DNA from: Deinococcus sp. KSM4-11 | GTDB taxonomy: Bacteria; Deinococcota; Deinococci; Deinococcales; Deinococcaceae | Reading direction: 5' to 3' | DNA length: 64,000 bases | Assembly: GCF_004801415.1 (NCBI RefSeq) | Contig: NZ_SSNX01000003.1 | Location: 62,001 to 126,000, forward strand | Shown: one piece after another, positions 50,677-61,727 of the stretch | How positions within the stretch are numbered: position 1 is the stretch's first letter | Layout of the letters: every line of letters begins with the position of its first letter | The notes under the pieces: generated by a model | Told to the model about the DNA's origin: nothing | Seen by the model: the letters and a program-made list of their open reading frames with translations, nothing else | Database searches by the model: none | Position numbers and translations under genes: made by a program

Positions 50677-51318
50677 TCAGCGGGCGATGACGGCCGCGTA
50701 GACGTCGAGGACGCCCGCGTCCTCAAGGGCCCGCTGACAGGCGACGAGCGTGGCGCCGGTGGTCAACACGTCATCGAGCAGCAGGACGGCTCCCGGTGGC
50801 AGCGCGCCGGGCCGGGCCTGGAAGGCACCGTGCATGTGATCGCGCTGCGCCGCGTGCTGTTTTGCCTGCTGTCCCGTCGCGCGCGTGCGGGTCAGGGCGT
50901 CCACGCAAGGCACGCCCAGATGGGCCGCGACCGCCTGTCCCAGCAGCGCGGCCTGGTTGAACCCCCGCTGGCGCTGCCGGGAGGGGTGCAGCGGCACCGG
51001 CACGACGGCCACCACGTTCCACGTTGTCGGAACGCCGGTCGCCAGTGCCCCGCCCAGTACCCCGGCGAGATCCCGCGCTCCGGCGAACTTCAGGGCACGC
51101 ACCGCGCGGCGGCGCACTCCCCGGTACTCGCCCAGCGTGACCAGGTGCGGCTGCGGTCGGGCGCGCAGTGGACTGTGGCTGTCCACACGCGGGCGCAGGG
51201 TGGCGCGACATGCAGCGCACAGGCCGACCTCCTGGCCCAGCTGGACGCCGCAGCCGGGACAGGGTTGCGGCAGCAGGCGGCGCAACCAGCGGCCCAGGAC
51301 ACCGGGCGTCTCAGACAT
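50677..51318 (-). CDS. comF: ComF-family phosphoribosyltransferase-like protein
   Basis: A 213-residue protein with a zinc ribbon (CPGCGVQLGQEVGLCAAC) and a type I phosphoribosyltransferase fold (VVAVVPVPLHPSRQRQRGFNQAALL, VLLLDDVLTTGATL). ComF proteins are required for natural transformation in several bacteria, including uptake or processing of single-stranded DNA; Deinococcus is naturally competent. ATG 51318 overlaps the 3' end of the upstream gene by eight bases. Confidence 0.9.
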   Translation of the reverse strand: MSETPGVLGRWLRRLLPQPCPGCGVQLGQEVGLCAACRATLRPRVDSHSPLRARPQPHLVTLGEYRGVRRRAVRALKFAGARDLAGVLGGALATGVPTTWNVVAVVPVPLHPSRQRQRGFNQAALLGQAVAAHLGVPCVDALTRTRATGQQAKQHAAQRDHMHGAFQARPGALPPGAVLLLDDVLTTGATLVACQRALEDAGVLDVYAAVIAR

Positions 51319-51826
51319 CCTGCTCCGGCAGGCCGTCCAGGAACAGGGGTGGGCGCGTCGCCTCGATCAGCTGGAAGGCGTCCGTCAGGCCGTCGGGGTC
51401 GAGCATCGGGGCGGCCAGCGTGAAGCAGGCCAGATGGTGCGCGCACACGCGCTGGAGGCCAGCTCGGCCCAGCCGGGCCCGTTCGGTCGGGGTCAGCAGG
51501 GCCGCGAATGCCGCCGGGTCACCCAGCGCGGGGTGGCTGCCCTCGCGGATCGCGGCGCGCAGAAAGGCGGCGACCTCCGAGGGGTTCAACCAGAAGCCGA
51601 ACATCAGTTCGCCCGAGAGGTCGTCCAAGCGGCGCATCTGCCCGGCGTCCATGCCCTGCGTGACCAGGGATCGGGCCAGGCTCTGGCGTTCCAGGCGGCG
51701 CGCGGCATAGCCGTCCACGCTCAGCAGCGGACCGGGCGGCGCGACGCGACCCCCCACGGCCACGCGCAGGCGGTACGCGAGCACGTAGCCCTGGTACTCG
51801 CCGAGCAGGTCACGGACGCTGTCCAT
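51311..51826 (-). CDS. Hypothetical protein upstream of comF
   Basis: A 171-residue helical protein (VRDLLGEYQGYVLAYRLRVAV, AARRLERQSLARSLVTQGM, FLRAAIREGSHPALGDPAAF). No signal peptide, membrane span or known motif. ATG 51826 has TAGACT six bases upstream, and the gene overlaps comF, so the pair is one transcript. Its function may be linked to competence, but only by position. Confidence 0.75.
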   Translation of the reverse strand: MDSVRDLLGEYQGYVLAYRLRVAVGGRVAPPGPLLSVDGYAARRLERQSLARSLVTQGMDAGQMRRLDDLSGELMFGFWLNPSEVAAFLRAAIREGSHPALGDPAAFAALLTPTERARLGRAGLQRVCAHHLACFTLAAPMLDPDGLTDAFQLIEATRPPLFLDGLPEQDV

Positions 51827-51832
51827 GCGGGC

Positions 51833-51838
51833 AGTCTA
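51833..51838 (-). promoter_or_regulatory. -10 hexamer of a leaderless promoter (comF operon)
   Basis: TAGACT on the minus strand, 6 nt before ATG 51826. Confidence 0.55.
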
Positions 51839-51969
51839 CCGGGCGGCCACGGGGCATTCACGCCCAGTTCACCGGCCCGGCGCACGGTGGAGCACGCGGG
51901 ACAATCCGGAGAGTGCCCGCCCGTACACTGGCCCCACACCACAGTGCCGGATCACAGGAGGCCCGCCGC

Positions 51970-52248
51970 ATGAAGCCGCTCAGGCAAGCCCAGCAATTCG
52001 AGTACCGTTCCGCCGGCGGCATCGACCGCATGGGCGTACTGGAGCTGTGGCTGAACGACGGCGGAACGCGCGCGGTGCTGGTACTGCGGGATGTGCCGGT
52101 GCCCGACGCGACGCGCGCCCTGCGCATGCTGAACGAGCACTGGCTGCCTTACCTACTCCCGGCCGGGCTGGATGTGCTGGTGCTGGCCGTGCACCCGCAG
52201 GCCGAGGGCGAGAAGGCCCGCGCCCGCGTGCTGCCCCTGAGCGCCTGA
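51970..52248 (+). CDS. Small hypothetical protein
   Basis: A 92-residue alpha/beta product (MGVLELWLNDGGTRAVLVLRDVPVP, AGLDVLVLAVHPQ). AGGAGG lies 8 bases before ATG 51970, which decides the start over ATG 51913. No family recognised. It is convergent with the next small gene. Confidence 0.65.
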   Translation: MKPLRQAQQFEYRSAGGIDRMGVLELWLNDGGTRAVLVLRDVPVPDATRALRMLNEHWLPYLLPAGLDVLVLAVHPQAEGEKARARVLPLSA

Positions 52249-52265
52249 GCGCCCCTGCCGGCGGA

Positions 52266-52703
52266 TCATTCCAGGATGTATTTCACGCCCTGCTCGAAGG
52301 CCACGCGGGCCGTGTCCGTGCGGGGCAGCACCGTGTTGCGCCGCCACGGCACCCAGTCCGTGCGGCCGTCGGCGCCCCGCAGGAAACCGCGCACGCCGAC
52401 CTCGACATACCGCGCTCGATCCTGCAGGAGCGCGGCCACGGCGGCCCGCACGGCCTCCGGGTCTCGCAGCGGCCCGGTCACGCGCGCTGACGGAACGGGC
52501 TCGCCGGTCACTCCGTCCTCGCCGTCCGGCAGCGCGCGGGTCGGTGAGGCGTGCGGACGGTACAGCTCCACGCGAAGGCCGTCCAGCACGCGCAGCGCCG
52601 CCCGTGCCTGCGCGTCCGGCAGGGGGTGCACGAAGGCGACGTGGATGTCCAGTTCAAACCCCCGGACGCCCTTCTCGGGCCGGGGAGGCAGGTCAGCGGT
52701 CAT
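52266..52703 (-). CDS. Hypothetical protein
   Basis: A 145-residue product (FELDIHVAFVHPLPDAQARAALRVLDGLRVELYRPH, AVAALLQDRARYVEVGVRGFLRG). No membrane or signal segment and no recognised motif. ATG 52703 lies six bases after a TAGACT box, which supports it as a real leaderless gene. Confidence 0.65.
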   Translation of the reverse strand: MTADLPPRPEKGVRGFELDIHVAFVHPLPDAQARAALRVLDGLRVELYRPHASPTRALPDGEDGVTGEPVPSARVTGPLRDPEAVRAAVAALLQDRARYVEVGVRGFLRGADGRTDWVPWRRNTVLPRTDTARVAFEQGVKYILE

Positions 52704-52709
52704 GGGCGC

Positions 52710-52715
52710 AGTCTA
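52710..52715 (-). promoter_or_regulatory. -10 hexamer of a leaderless promoter (145-residue hypothetical)
   Basis: TAGACT on the minus strand, 6 nt before ATG 52703. Confidence 0.5.
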
Positions 52716-52816
52716 GAACCCGGTGCCTGCCCGTGGGCCGCTGGCGGGCGCGGACGTGACGGGTCTGTGGGTGGGCCAGGGGAAGTCGGCCCGCCTCAGA
52801 CCACCTGTTCCGCGAT

Positions 52817-54099
<1,283 letters not shown>

Positions 54100-54100
<1 letters not shown>

Positions 54101-54390
54101 CAGCCCTGCTCCACCGTGCGGGGCACGCGTACCTGACCGTCCTGCATCTCGGGGGCCAGGGCCTCCACCACCGAGCGCGGGAAGGCCTCGCCGGGCACGT
54201 CGTCGCGCAGCACGTTCACCAGGGAGACCGGGCGCTGCATCTCCTCCACGCCGTCCACATCAACCTCGTTCAGGAGTTCGAAGTACCCGAGGATGCGGCC
54301 CAGGTCGTCTTGCATGTCCACCCGCTCCTCAGGGGTCAGCTGCAGCCGGGCCAGGGCCGCGAGGTGGTCGATCTGCGCCGCGTCAATCAT
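54100..54390 (-). CDS. gatC: Aspartyl/glutamyl-tRNA amidotransferase subunit C
   Basis: A 96-residue GatC ([44 protein letters not shown], then [11 protein letters not shown]). It stabilises the GatAB amidotransferase that makes Gln-tRNA and Asn-tRNA from mischarged precursors; Deinococcus relies on this route for asparagine. gatA and gatB are not here. TATACT lies 7 bases before ATG 54390. Confidence 0.95.
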
Positions 54391-54397
54391 GACGGGA

Positions 54398-54403
54398 AGT
54401 ATA
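54398..54403 (-). promoter_or_regulatory. -10 hexamer of a leaderless promoter (gatC-serS)
   Basis: TATACT on the minus strand, 7 nt before ATG 54390. Confidence 0.6.
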
Positions 54404-54595
54404 GGGTCGTATCCGCGTGCATGAACACCAGTCCGCGAGGGGCCGCCGCCCGCCAGCGCGGCGCCGTACAGGGGGTGTCCGTCGCCCTCTCAAGCGCCTT
54501 CTTCCCGTTCTCGACCTAACCGCCTCTGCGGTTCCCCAGGGAACCACGTCAGGTGTCCTCACCCAGCGTCAGCTACTTCACGTCAGGGTAGGAGC

Positions 54596-55363
54596 ATGAA
54601 GCGAGTCCTGCTGACCCTGTCCCTGCTGTCCCTCGGGGCCGCACCGCTCACCGCCGCAGTCGCCCAGACGACCACCATGAGCGCCTTCCCATCGGGCTAC
54701 ACGCGCGCCCAGCTGGACGCCGTGACGCCGCTGCTCGGTGACCTGAAGACCCTGCAATCCAGCCGCCTTGACCTCACGCAGGGCCGCGTGGTCGTGGTGG
54801 GCCTCTCGGCAGTAGATCGCCTGACGCTGCTGGTGCGCCTGCGGCAGGCGGGACTGCCGACCGGGATCGTGGACTACCAGGTGGGCGACAAGACGGGCGC
54901 GACCGGAAGTGGCCCGACCACCCCCGCGCCAGTGCCCGCCGGTAGCCTGCCGGACGCGACCACGCTGCCCATCAAGGGCTCCCCGCTGGCGCCCACGCTG
55001 CGCGCCGCACTGAGCGGGCCGGGCACGCTGCGCGCCGGCACCGCCACCACCTGGAGCTTCACCCTGTCGAACACCGGCACGGCGGCCGTGAACCTCGCCC
55101 ACGGGGCCTGCGACGTGCGCTTCGAGGTGATCAGCGCGGCCGGCGAGATCGTGCGGCCGGATCCCAAGGACACGCTGTGCACCATGCAGATCGTGAACAC
55201 CAGCGTGGGTGCGGGAGAGACGGCGGAAGTGCAGAAGATCCGCTGGGACGGGCGGGGCGCGTCCGGTCAGGCCCTCCCGGCCGGAACCTACACGCTGCGC
55301 GCGGTGTTCAACGGCGCCGGCATGCACAGTGAGTTCGCCACACTGACCGTGACGGTTCAGTAG
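54596..55363 (+). CDS. Exported protein with BsuPI-like (proteinase-inhibitor-type) domain
   Basis: A 255-residue protein with a signal peptide (KRVLLTLSLLSLGAAPLTAAVAQ), a middle region reminiscent of protein-folding alpha/beta repeats (DLTQGRVVVVGLSAVDRLTLLVRLRQAGLP), then a C-terminal Ig-like BsuPI domain (TATTWSFTLSNTGTAAVNLAHG, CDVRFEVISAAGEIVRPDP, LPAGTYTLRAVFNG). BsuPI relatives inhibit or bind proteases. GTAGGAGC precedes ATG 54596. Confidence 0.8.
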   Translation: MKRVLLTLSLLSLGAAPLTAAVAQTTTMSAFPSGYTRAQLDAVTPLLGDLKTLQSSRLDLTQGRVVVVGLSAVDRLTLLVRLRQAGLPTGIVDYQVGDKTGATGSGPTTPAPVPAGSLPDATTLPIKGSPLAPTLRAALSGPGTLRAGTATTWSFTLSNTGTAAVNLAHGACDVRFEVISAAGEIVRPDPKDTLCTMQIVNTSVGAGETAEVQKIRWDGRGASGQALPAGTYTLRAVFNGAGMHSEFATLTVTVQ

Positions 55364-55366
55364 CCC

Positions 55367-55831
55367 TCAGGACAGGGCCAGTTCGTCCGGCGTCGGGCGC
55401 TGGGGGTCGAAGATGTTCCAGTAGTCCTGGAGCTGGGCGCGCGTGATCGGCACTTCTCCCTGCCTGGGAGCCGAGTTCCTGGCCTCGATCCGTCGCCACA
55501 GCTCTTCAAATGGTGCTTCCAGGTAATGCATCTGCACCCGCGCGCCCAGGGCCGCCGCCCGTGCCCGGTAGTCGTCACGCTCGCTGCGACCCCACAGCCC
55601 GTAGTCCAGCACCACGTTCACGCCCAGGGTCAGGGTGCGGGCCGCGACGCCCCAGAGCAGCGCTTCGACCACCTCCCGCTTGTCACCGGACTGGCCCCAG
55701 CCGAACAGCGGCATCATCCAGTCGTCCGGGGTGAGGCGCAGAGCGGCGTGTTCAAGCTCCAGCTGCCTGGCAAGCGTGGTCTTTCCGGCGCCGGGCAGGC
55801 CGACCATCACGTAGAGGGTGGGCGGGGGCAT
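55367..55831 (-). CDS. P-loop kinase-like ATP-binding protein
   Basis: A 154-residue protein with P-loop VGLPGAGKTTLARQLE, a base-like DDWMMPLFG, and an Arg-rich lid (YLEAPFEELWRRIEARNS). It belongs to the zeta-toxin/chloramphenicol-phosphotransferase-like kinases often annotated as AAA proteins. Substrate unknown; no antitoxin gene is adjacent. ATG 55831 is chosen over an in-frame GTG at 55840. Confidence 0.8.
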   Translation of the reverse strand: MPPPTLYVMVGLPGAGKTTLARQLELEHAALRLTPDDWMMPLFGWGQSGDKREVVEALLWGVAARTLTLGVNVVLDYGLWGRSERDDYRARAAALGARVQMHYLEAPFEELWRRIEARNSAPRQGEVPITRAQLQDYWNIFDPQRPTPDELALS

Positions 55832-56004
55832 CTCAGGCACCCGAGTGGTGAAGACGTCCGTTCCAGCGCGCCGCGTAATTCATGTCGGCATGGTACCCGT
55901 CTCTGAACCCGTCCGGCCGACGTGCGGGGCAGTCCCGCAGGCTCGCTCCTGATCCGCCTTTTGCCGGATGCAACCCTTCATGAACACGCGGCGTAATAGG
56001 AAGA

Positions 56005-57225
56005 ATGAGTGACGGCAATCCCGGCCCGCTGACCCCACCCGATCAGGTCCTCAAGGCACCGGACGCCGTGCCGGGCGTGCAGCCGCAGCAGGCGCCGGAA
56101 ATGGTTCCCCTCTCGGACGAGGATCGCGCGCGGCTGGACACCATGGCCCGCGCCTTTGCCGAGGACGTCCTGACGGCAGGCACCCACACCCCGGAGTTCA
56201 AGCGCAAGCTGGACGCCGTGCACGACCTGGGCCTGCCCGAGCAGCGCGCCGCCGCGCAGAGCTCCAACCGCATGCTCGACCGGCCGCTGCGCGCCACCCG
56301 CGTGGGCGTCCTGGCCGAGGGCAGCGACATTCTGAAGGGCCTCACGGAACTGCGCCGCACGGTGGAGGGCCTCGACCCCAGCCGCGCGCCCACGCCCCGG
56401 CGCTTTCTGGGCATGCTGCCCGGCGGCAAGAAAGTCCAGAACGCCATGGACAAGTACCAGAGCGCCCAGAGCCACCTGAACGGCATCCTGGAGGCGCTGT
56501 ACCGCGGCCAGGATGAATTGCGGCGCGATAACGCCACTATCGAGACCGAGAAGGTGCACCTGTGGGAGACCATGCAGAAACTCCGGCAGTACGCGCACGT
56601 CGGCAAGGCGGTGGATGAGGCGCTGACCGGGCGCCTGGCAGTGCTCCAGCAGACCGATCCGGACAAGGCGCGCATGGTCAGCGAGGAACTGCTGTTCGCC
56701 GTGCGCCAGCGCGTGACCGATCTGCTGACCCAACTGGCCGTGAGCATTCAGGGGTACCTGGCGCTCGACCTGGTGCGGCGCAACAACCTGGAACTCATCA
56801 AGGGCGTGGATCGGGCCACGACCACCACGGTCAGCGCCCTGAAAACCGCGCTGATGGTCTCGCAGGCGCTGGGCACGCAGCAGGCCGTGCTGGGGCAGGT
56901 CACGGCGCTGAACGACACCACCGGCAAGATGATCGGCAGTACCGCCAAGCTCCTGCGCGAGCAGAGCACGGAAATCCAGCGGCAGGCGGGCAGCGCCACC
57001 GTCGATCCGCAGATCATCCAGAATGCCTTTCGCGAGGTCTACGGGGCCCTGGACGCCATCAGCTCGTACCGGCAGCAGGCGCTGGAGCGCTTCAAGGACA
57101 CCATGCAGGTGCTCGACAAGGAAGTGGGACAGGCCCAGACGTACCTGGATCGCGAACGCCAGCAGGTCGCCCGGGAACTGACGCAGGATCTGAATGTCAC
57201 GCCGCAGGGTGAACTGAAGCTCTGA
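56005..57225 (+). CDS. Toxic anion resistance (TelA/KlaA) family protein
   Basis: A 406-residue, almost wholly helical protein with long coiled-coil segments (GILEALYRGQDELRRDNATIETEKVHLWETMQKLRQYAHVGKAVDEAL, MIGSTAKLLREQSTEIQRQAGSATVDPQ, AFREVYGALDAISSYRQQALERF). The family was named for tellurite resistance and is tied to membrane-stress responses. AGGAAGA precedes ATG 56005. No ter operon is nearby, so tellurite resistance is not implied. Confidence 0.9.
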   Translation: MSDGNPGPLTPPDQVLKAPDAVPGVQPQQAPEMVPLSDEDRARLDTMARAFAEDVLTAGTHTPEFKRKLDAVHDLGLPEQRAAAQSSNRMLDRPLRATRVGVLAEGSDILKGLTELRRTVEGLDPSRAPTPRRFLGMLPGGKKVQNAMDKYQSAQSHLNGILEALYRGQDELRRDNATIETEKVHLWETMQKLRQYAHVGKAVDEALTGRLAVLQQTDPDKARMVSEELLFAVRQRVTDLLTQLAVSIQGYLALDLVRRNNLELIKGVDRATTTTVSALKTALMVSQALGTQQAVLGQVTALNDTTGKMIGSTAKLLREQSTEIQRQAGSATVDPQIIQNAFREVYGALDAISSYRQQALERFKDTMQVLDKEVGQAQTYLDRERQQVARELTQDLNVTPQGELKL

Positions 57226-57226
57226 G

Positions 57227-58066
57227 CTAGACGCCGGTTCGGTCGGTGCTGCGCGGATCGTTCAGCCCGGCGGTGTCATAGCGAGGATCACCCTCCACGC
57301 TCGCCCGCCACGGCCGTGCCTTGGTGAGGGCGATGTCCAGTTCCGGGGCGCCGGGATCGAGGGTGTGGATCACGAGGCTCTGGACGCCGGGCACCTCGGC
57401 CACGACCTCGCCCCGCGGATCGATCAGGGCTGAGCGGAACAGGTGGTCGGTCTCGGTCACGCTCGACAGGCTGAGCCAGACGTTGTGAATGGCGGCGTGG
57501 GAGCGGGCCTTGACGAGGAAGATACTGTCGACCGGATACGCGCTGAGCAGCACGACATCGACGCCGAGCCGGTCGTACTCCATGAACAGCGCGGGAAAGT
57601 TGACCTCAATGCATATCGCACAGCCGAAGCGGAAGCTGTCCACCTCGAACACGGTGGGGGCGTGGCCGGGAGTGTAGAACCGCGTGACCTCGGTGTGCGA
57701 GCAGATGCGCTTATCGTAGCGGGTGACAACGTGGCCCTGATCCGAGATGACGTACAGGCTGTTGTGCGGCCAGCGCGGCGGCGTGAGCGGGTGCGCCGAA
57801 CCGAGCACCACCCAGAGTTTCAGGTCAGCGGCCAGGGCCATCACGGCCTCCAGTTCCTCCCGCACGATCTCCCAGTCCACCTCGGCCCAGTCCTGAATGG
57901 GATGCTTCACGTACCCGGACAGCACGCCTTCCGGGAAATGGATCAGGCGGGCACCTCCGGCCGCGGCCTCGCGCATGGCGGCCTGCACGTTTCGGCCGTT
58001 CACATGGGCGTCCCCGCTGACTGGGAGTTGCGCGGTGGCCAGACGGAACGGAATGGTGGGGGTCAC
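57227..58066 (-). CDS. Carbon-nitrogen hydrolase (nitrilase superfamily)
   Basis: A 279-residue hydrolase with the triad Glu46 (FPEGVLSGY), Lys119 (YDKRICSH) and Cys152 (CAICIEVNFP). The superfamily hydrolyses nitriles, amides or carbamoyl groups through a covalent Cys intermediate. The specific substrate is unclear. GTG 58066 lies six bases after TACAGT. Its stop is one base from the TelA stop (convergent). Confidence 0.9.
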   Translation of the reverse strand: MTPTIPFRLATAQLPVSGDAHVNGRNVQAAMREAAAGGARLIHFPEGVLSGYVKHPIQDWAEVDWEIVREELEAVMALAADLKLWVVLGSAHPLTPPRWPHNSLYVISDQGHVVTRYDKRICSHTEVTRFYTPGHAPTVFEVDSFRFGCAICIEVNFPALFMEYDRLGVDVVLLSAYPVDSIFLVKARSHAAIHNVWLSLSSVTETDHLFRSALIDPRGEVVAEVPGVQSLVIHTLDPGAPELDIALTKARPWRASVEGDPRYDTAGLNDPRSTDRTGV

Positions 58067-58754
58067 CCGTCTACTGTAGCCACCACTCCCCTAGTAGCGG
58101 GTGGAGCCAGTAGCGTCAGCGAGGAGGCGGTCAAGCATGGGGCGGCTCGCCTTGTGGGAAGTCAGGGCGCTGCTCGTGCAGCCGCATGCCGGAGGATGCC
58201 ACCAGCGGCTCGTGCATGTGAACGTCACCCCAGTCAGGGGAACGCGGGCGTGGTCGGCCTCCCCTGAAGGGTGGACTGAACGCCAAGCGTACCAAGGTTG
58301 ACTTCGAAGGAGCGGGACGAGCGAGTCTCGCCGAGTTCCAACCCCAGTGTCTACTGCGTATAGCTGGCGGGAACGTCGCAGCGACTCGCAGACGACCCCC
58401 ATGACCTTGCCCTACTGGACACAACTGGTAGAGGTATGACTATCCGCGAAAGCGATTAGCAGGACGCAGTCAAGGTGGGACTCCGGCGCACCCCTGGTCT
58501 CCGAGGAAGCACTCAAGAACTAGCGGTCTTCAGATTTCAGTCAGCCAGCATTAGCGCTCTCTATGGCCGCCACCACTGACCAGGACACCGGATCTACCAT
58601 GGTCAAGGCCTCCACTGGCTGCCCACCGAAACTAAACGATTCGTGGCAAGACCTTTCACGTTCCAGTAACGCTCTGCGGGTCACAGTAGGGACGATCAAT
58701 CAGATCGAGGTCTGCATCCACAGCCCGCCCTCTCTCAGAAAGGTTCGGTATCCC
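58067..58754. other. Gene-poor 688-bp region
   Basis: The longest stretch without a gene I can support. Open frames of about 100 codons exist on both strands at 58091-58424 but have scattered stops and odd composition. GC falls clearly in 58430-58700. The 10-mer CTACTGGACA recurs here (58412-58421). I see no tRNA, terminal inverted repeat or transposase remnant that I can name. The last 15 bases hold the ribosome binding site of the next gene. Confidence 0.5.
58073..58078 (-). promoter_or_regulatory. -10 hexamer of a leaderless promoter (nitrilase-family gene)
   Basis: TACAGT on the minus strand, 6 nt before GTG 58066. Confidence 0.5.
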
Positions 58755-59717
58755 ATGCTGCAATCCAACACGCTCCGCCGCTCTGCCCTCGCCGTTCTCG
58801 CCGCCACCCTGTCCGTTGGCATGATGGCCTGCAACAAGACGACCACGCCCGCAACCGTGACCAGTGTTGCCGTGGCTCCCACCACCGCGTCGGTTGCTGT
58901 GGGTGCCACCACCACCCTGAAAGCCACGGTGACCGGAACCAACAGCCCGGCGCAGACCGTCAGCTGGAAGAGCAGCAGCGACGCCATTGCGACCGTTAGC
59001 TCGGCCGGCATCGTGACTGGCAAGACGGCTGGTACGGCCACCATCACCGCCTGCTCCACGCTGGCCAGCTACACCACCAAGTGCGGCACCGCCACCGTGA
59101 CCGTGACCAGCGGCACTGGCGGCGGCACCCTAACCACTGCGCACATCAACTTCGCCAAAGCTGCTGGAACGGTGACCGTCGGTGGAGTGGTCTACACCAA
59201 TGATACGGGCGCTGCCTACAATGCCGCGACCGGGATCGGCTGGGTCGAGGAAGCGAGCCTGAGCGGCACCCTCAAGCCGCTGGACATGAGCACTGACGCC
59301 CGTGACCGCACGGCCACCAACCCGACCAGCACCACAGACGCCCGCCTCTATACCCAGATCAACATGCAGTGCGGAACCGCTACAGACGGGAAGAACTGCG
59401 CTGCTGTCAACGGTGTGGCCTCCAATCTGGTCTCGGGAGCCTTCGAGTACAAGGTTGCCAACGGCAAGTACACTGTGACGGTCAGCGTGGGCGATGCTGC
59501 CACCGCCGATGACGGCACCACGAAATCCAACCTGAACAGCCTGCACTCCATCCGTCTGGAAGGCACGACTGTGATCGACAAGTTCGTTCCCACGGTTGCG
59601 AAGCCTTTCACGAGTGCCTCCGTTCCTGTGACGGTCGCTGACGGCATGCTGACCGTGGACGCCATCGGCGGCAAGAACACCAAGATCAACTACATCGACA
59701 TCGTTCCCGCCCCCTGA
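58755..59717 (+). CDS. Lipoprotein with Ig-like (BIG2) and C-terminal malectin-like domain
   Basis: A 320-residue lipoprotein: signal peptide and lipobox MMAC (Cys26 region), a BIG2 domain (VAVAPTTASVAVGATTTLKATVTG, TVSWKSSSDAIATVSSAGIVTGKTAGTATIT), a Gly linker, then a carbohydrate-binding-like domain (INFAKAAGTVTVGGVVYTNDTGAAY, KYTVTVSVGDAATADDG, LEGTTVIDKFVPTV, TKINYIDIVPA). Likely a surface adhesin or glycan-binding protein. Thr and Ser content and codon use differ from neighbours, and it follows the gene-poor region, so recent acquisition is possible. AGAAAGG precedes ATG 58755. Confidence 0.82.
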   Translation: MLQSNTLRRSALAVLAATLSVGMMACNKTTTPATVTSVAVAPTTASVAVGATTTLKATVTGTNSPAQTVSWKSSSDAIATVSSAGIVTGKTAGTATITACSTLASYTTKCGTATVTVTSGTGGGTLTTAHINFAKAAGTVTVGGVVYTNDTGAAYNAATGIGWVEEASLSGTLKPLDMSTDARDRTATNPTSTTDARLYTQINMQCGTATDGKNCAAVNGVASNLVSGAFEYKVANGKYTVTVSVGDAATADDGTTKSNLNSLHSIRLEGTTVIDKFVPTVAKPFTSASVPVTVADGMLTVDAIGGKNTKINYIDIVPAP

Positions 59718-59734
59718 TTTGAATCGGCGGTAAC

Positions 59735-59768
59735 AAGCAGCGCCCCCACTCACCTGGGGGCGCTGCTT
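59735..59768. terminator. Strong bidirectional hairpin
   Basis: A perfect 13-bp stem (59735-59747 with 59756-59768) and 8-nt loop between the convergent Ig-like and ABC-F genes. Confidence 0.8.
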
Positions 59769-59780
59769 CCGTGTTGCCTG

Positions 59781-61670
<1,890 letters not shown>

Positions 61671-61677
61671 GCCCCCG

Positions 61678-61705
61678 ATTATACGGTGCCGGCCCAAAAT
61701 GTCAG
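61678..61705 (-). promoter_or_regulatory. Strong promoter of the ABC-F gene (leaderless)
   Basis: On the minus strand CTGACA (-35, 61700-61705), 16-bp spacer, perfect TATAAT (-10, 61678-61683), then 7 nt to GTG 61670. The best consensus promoter in the window. Confidence 0.8.
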
Positions 61706-61715
61706 ATTTTTCTCG

Positions 61716-61721
61716 TAAACT
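61716..61721 (+). promoter_or_regulatory. -10 hexamer of a leaderless promoter (FecR gene)
   Basis: TAAACT lies 6 nt before GTG 61728, back to back with the ABC-F promoter in a 57-bp gap. Confidence 0.6.
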
Positions 61722-61727
61722 GCTCGG

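Noticed and set aside
55367..55831. Zeta-type toxin of a toxin-antitoxin pair
   Set aside because: No adjacent antitoxin-sized gene; only the P-loop kinase fold is supported.
58091..58424. Two overlapping minus-strand frames in the gene-poor region
   Set aside because: Composition and lack of start signals do not support coding; no known family.
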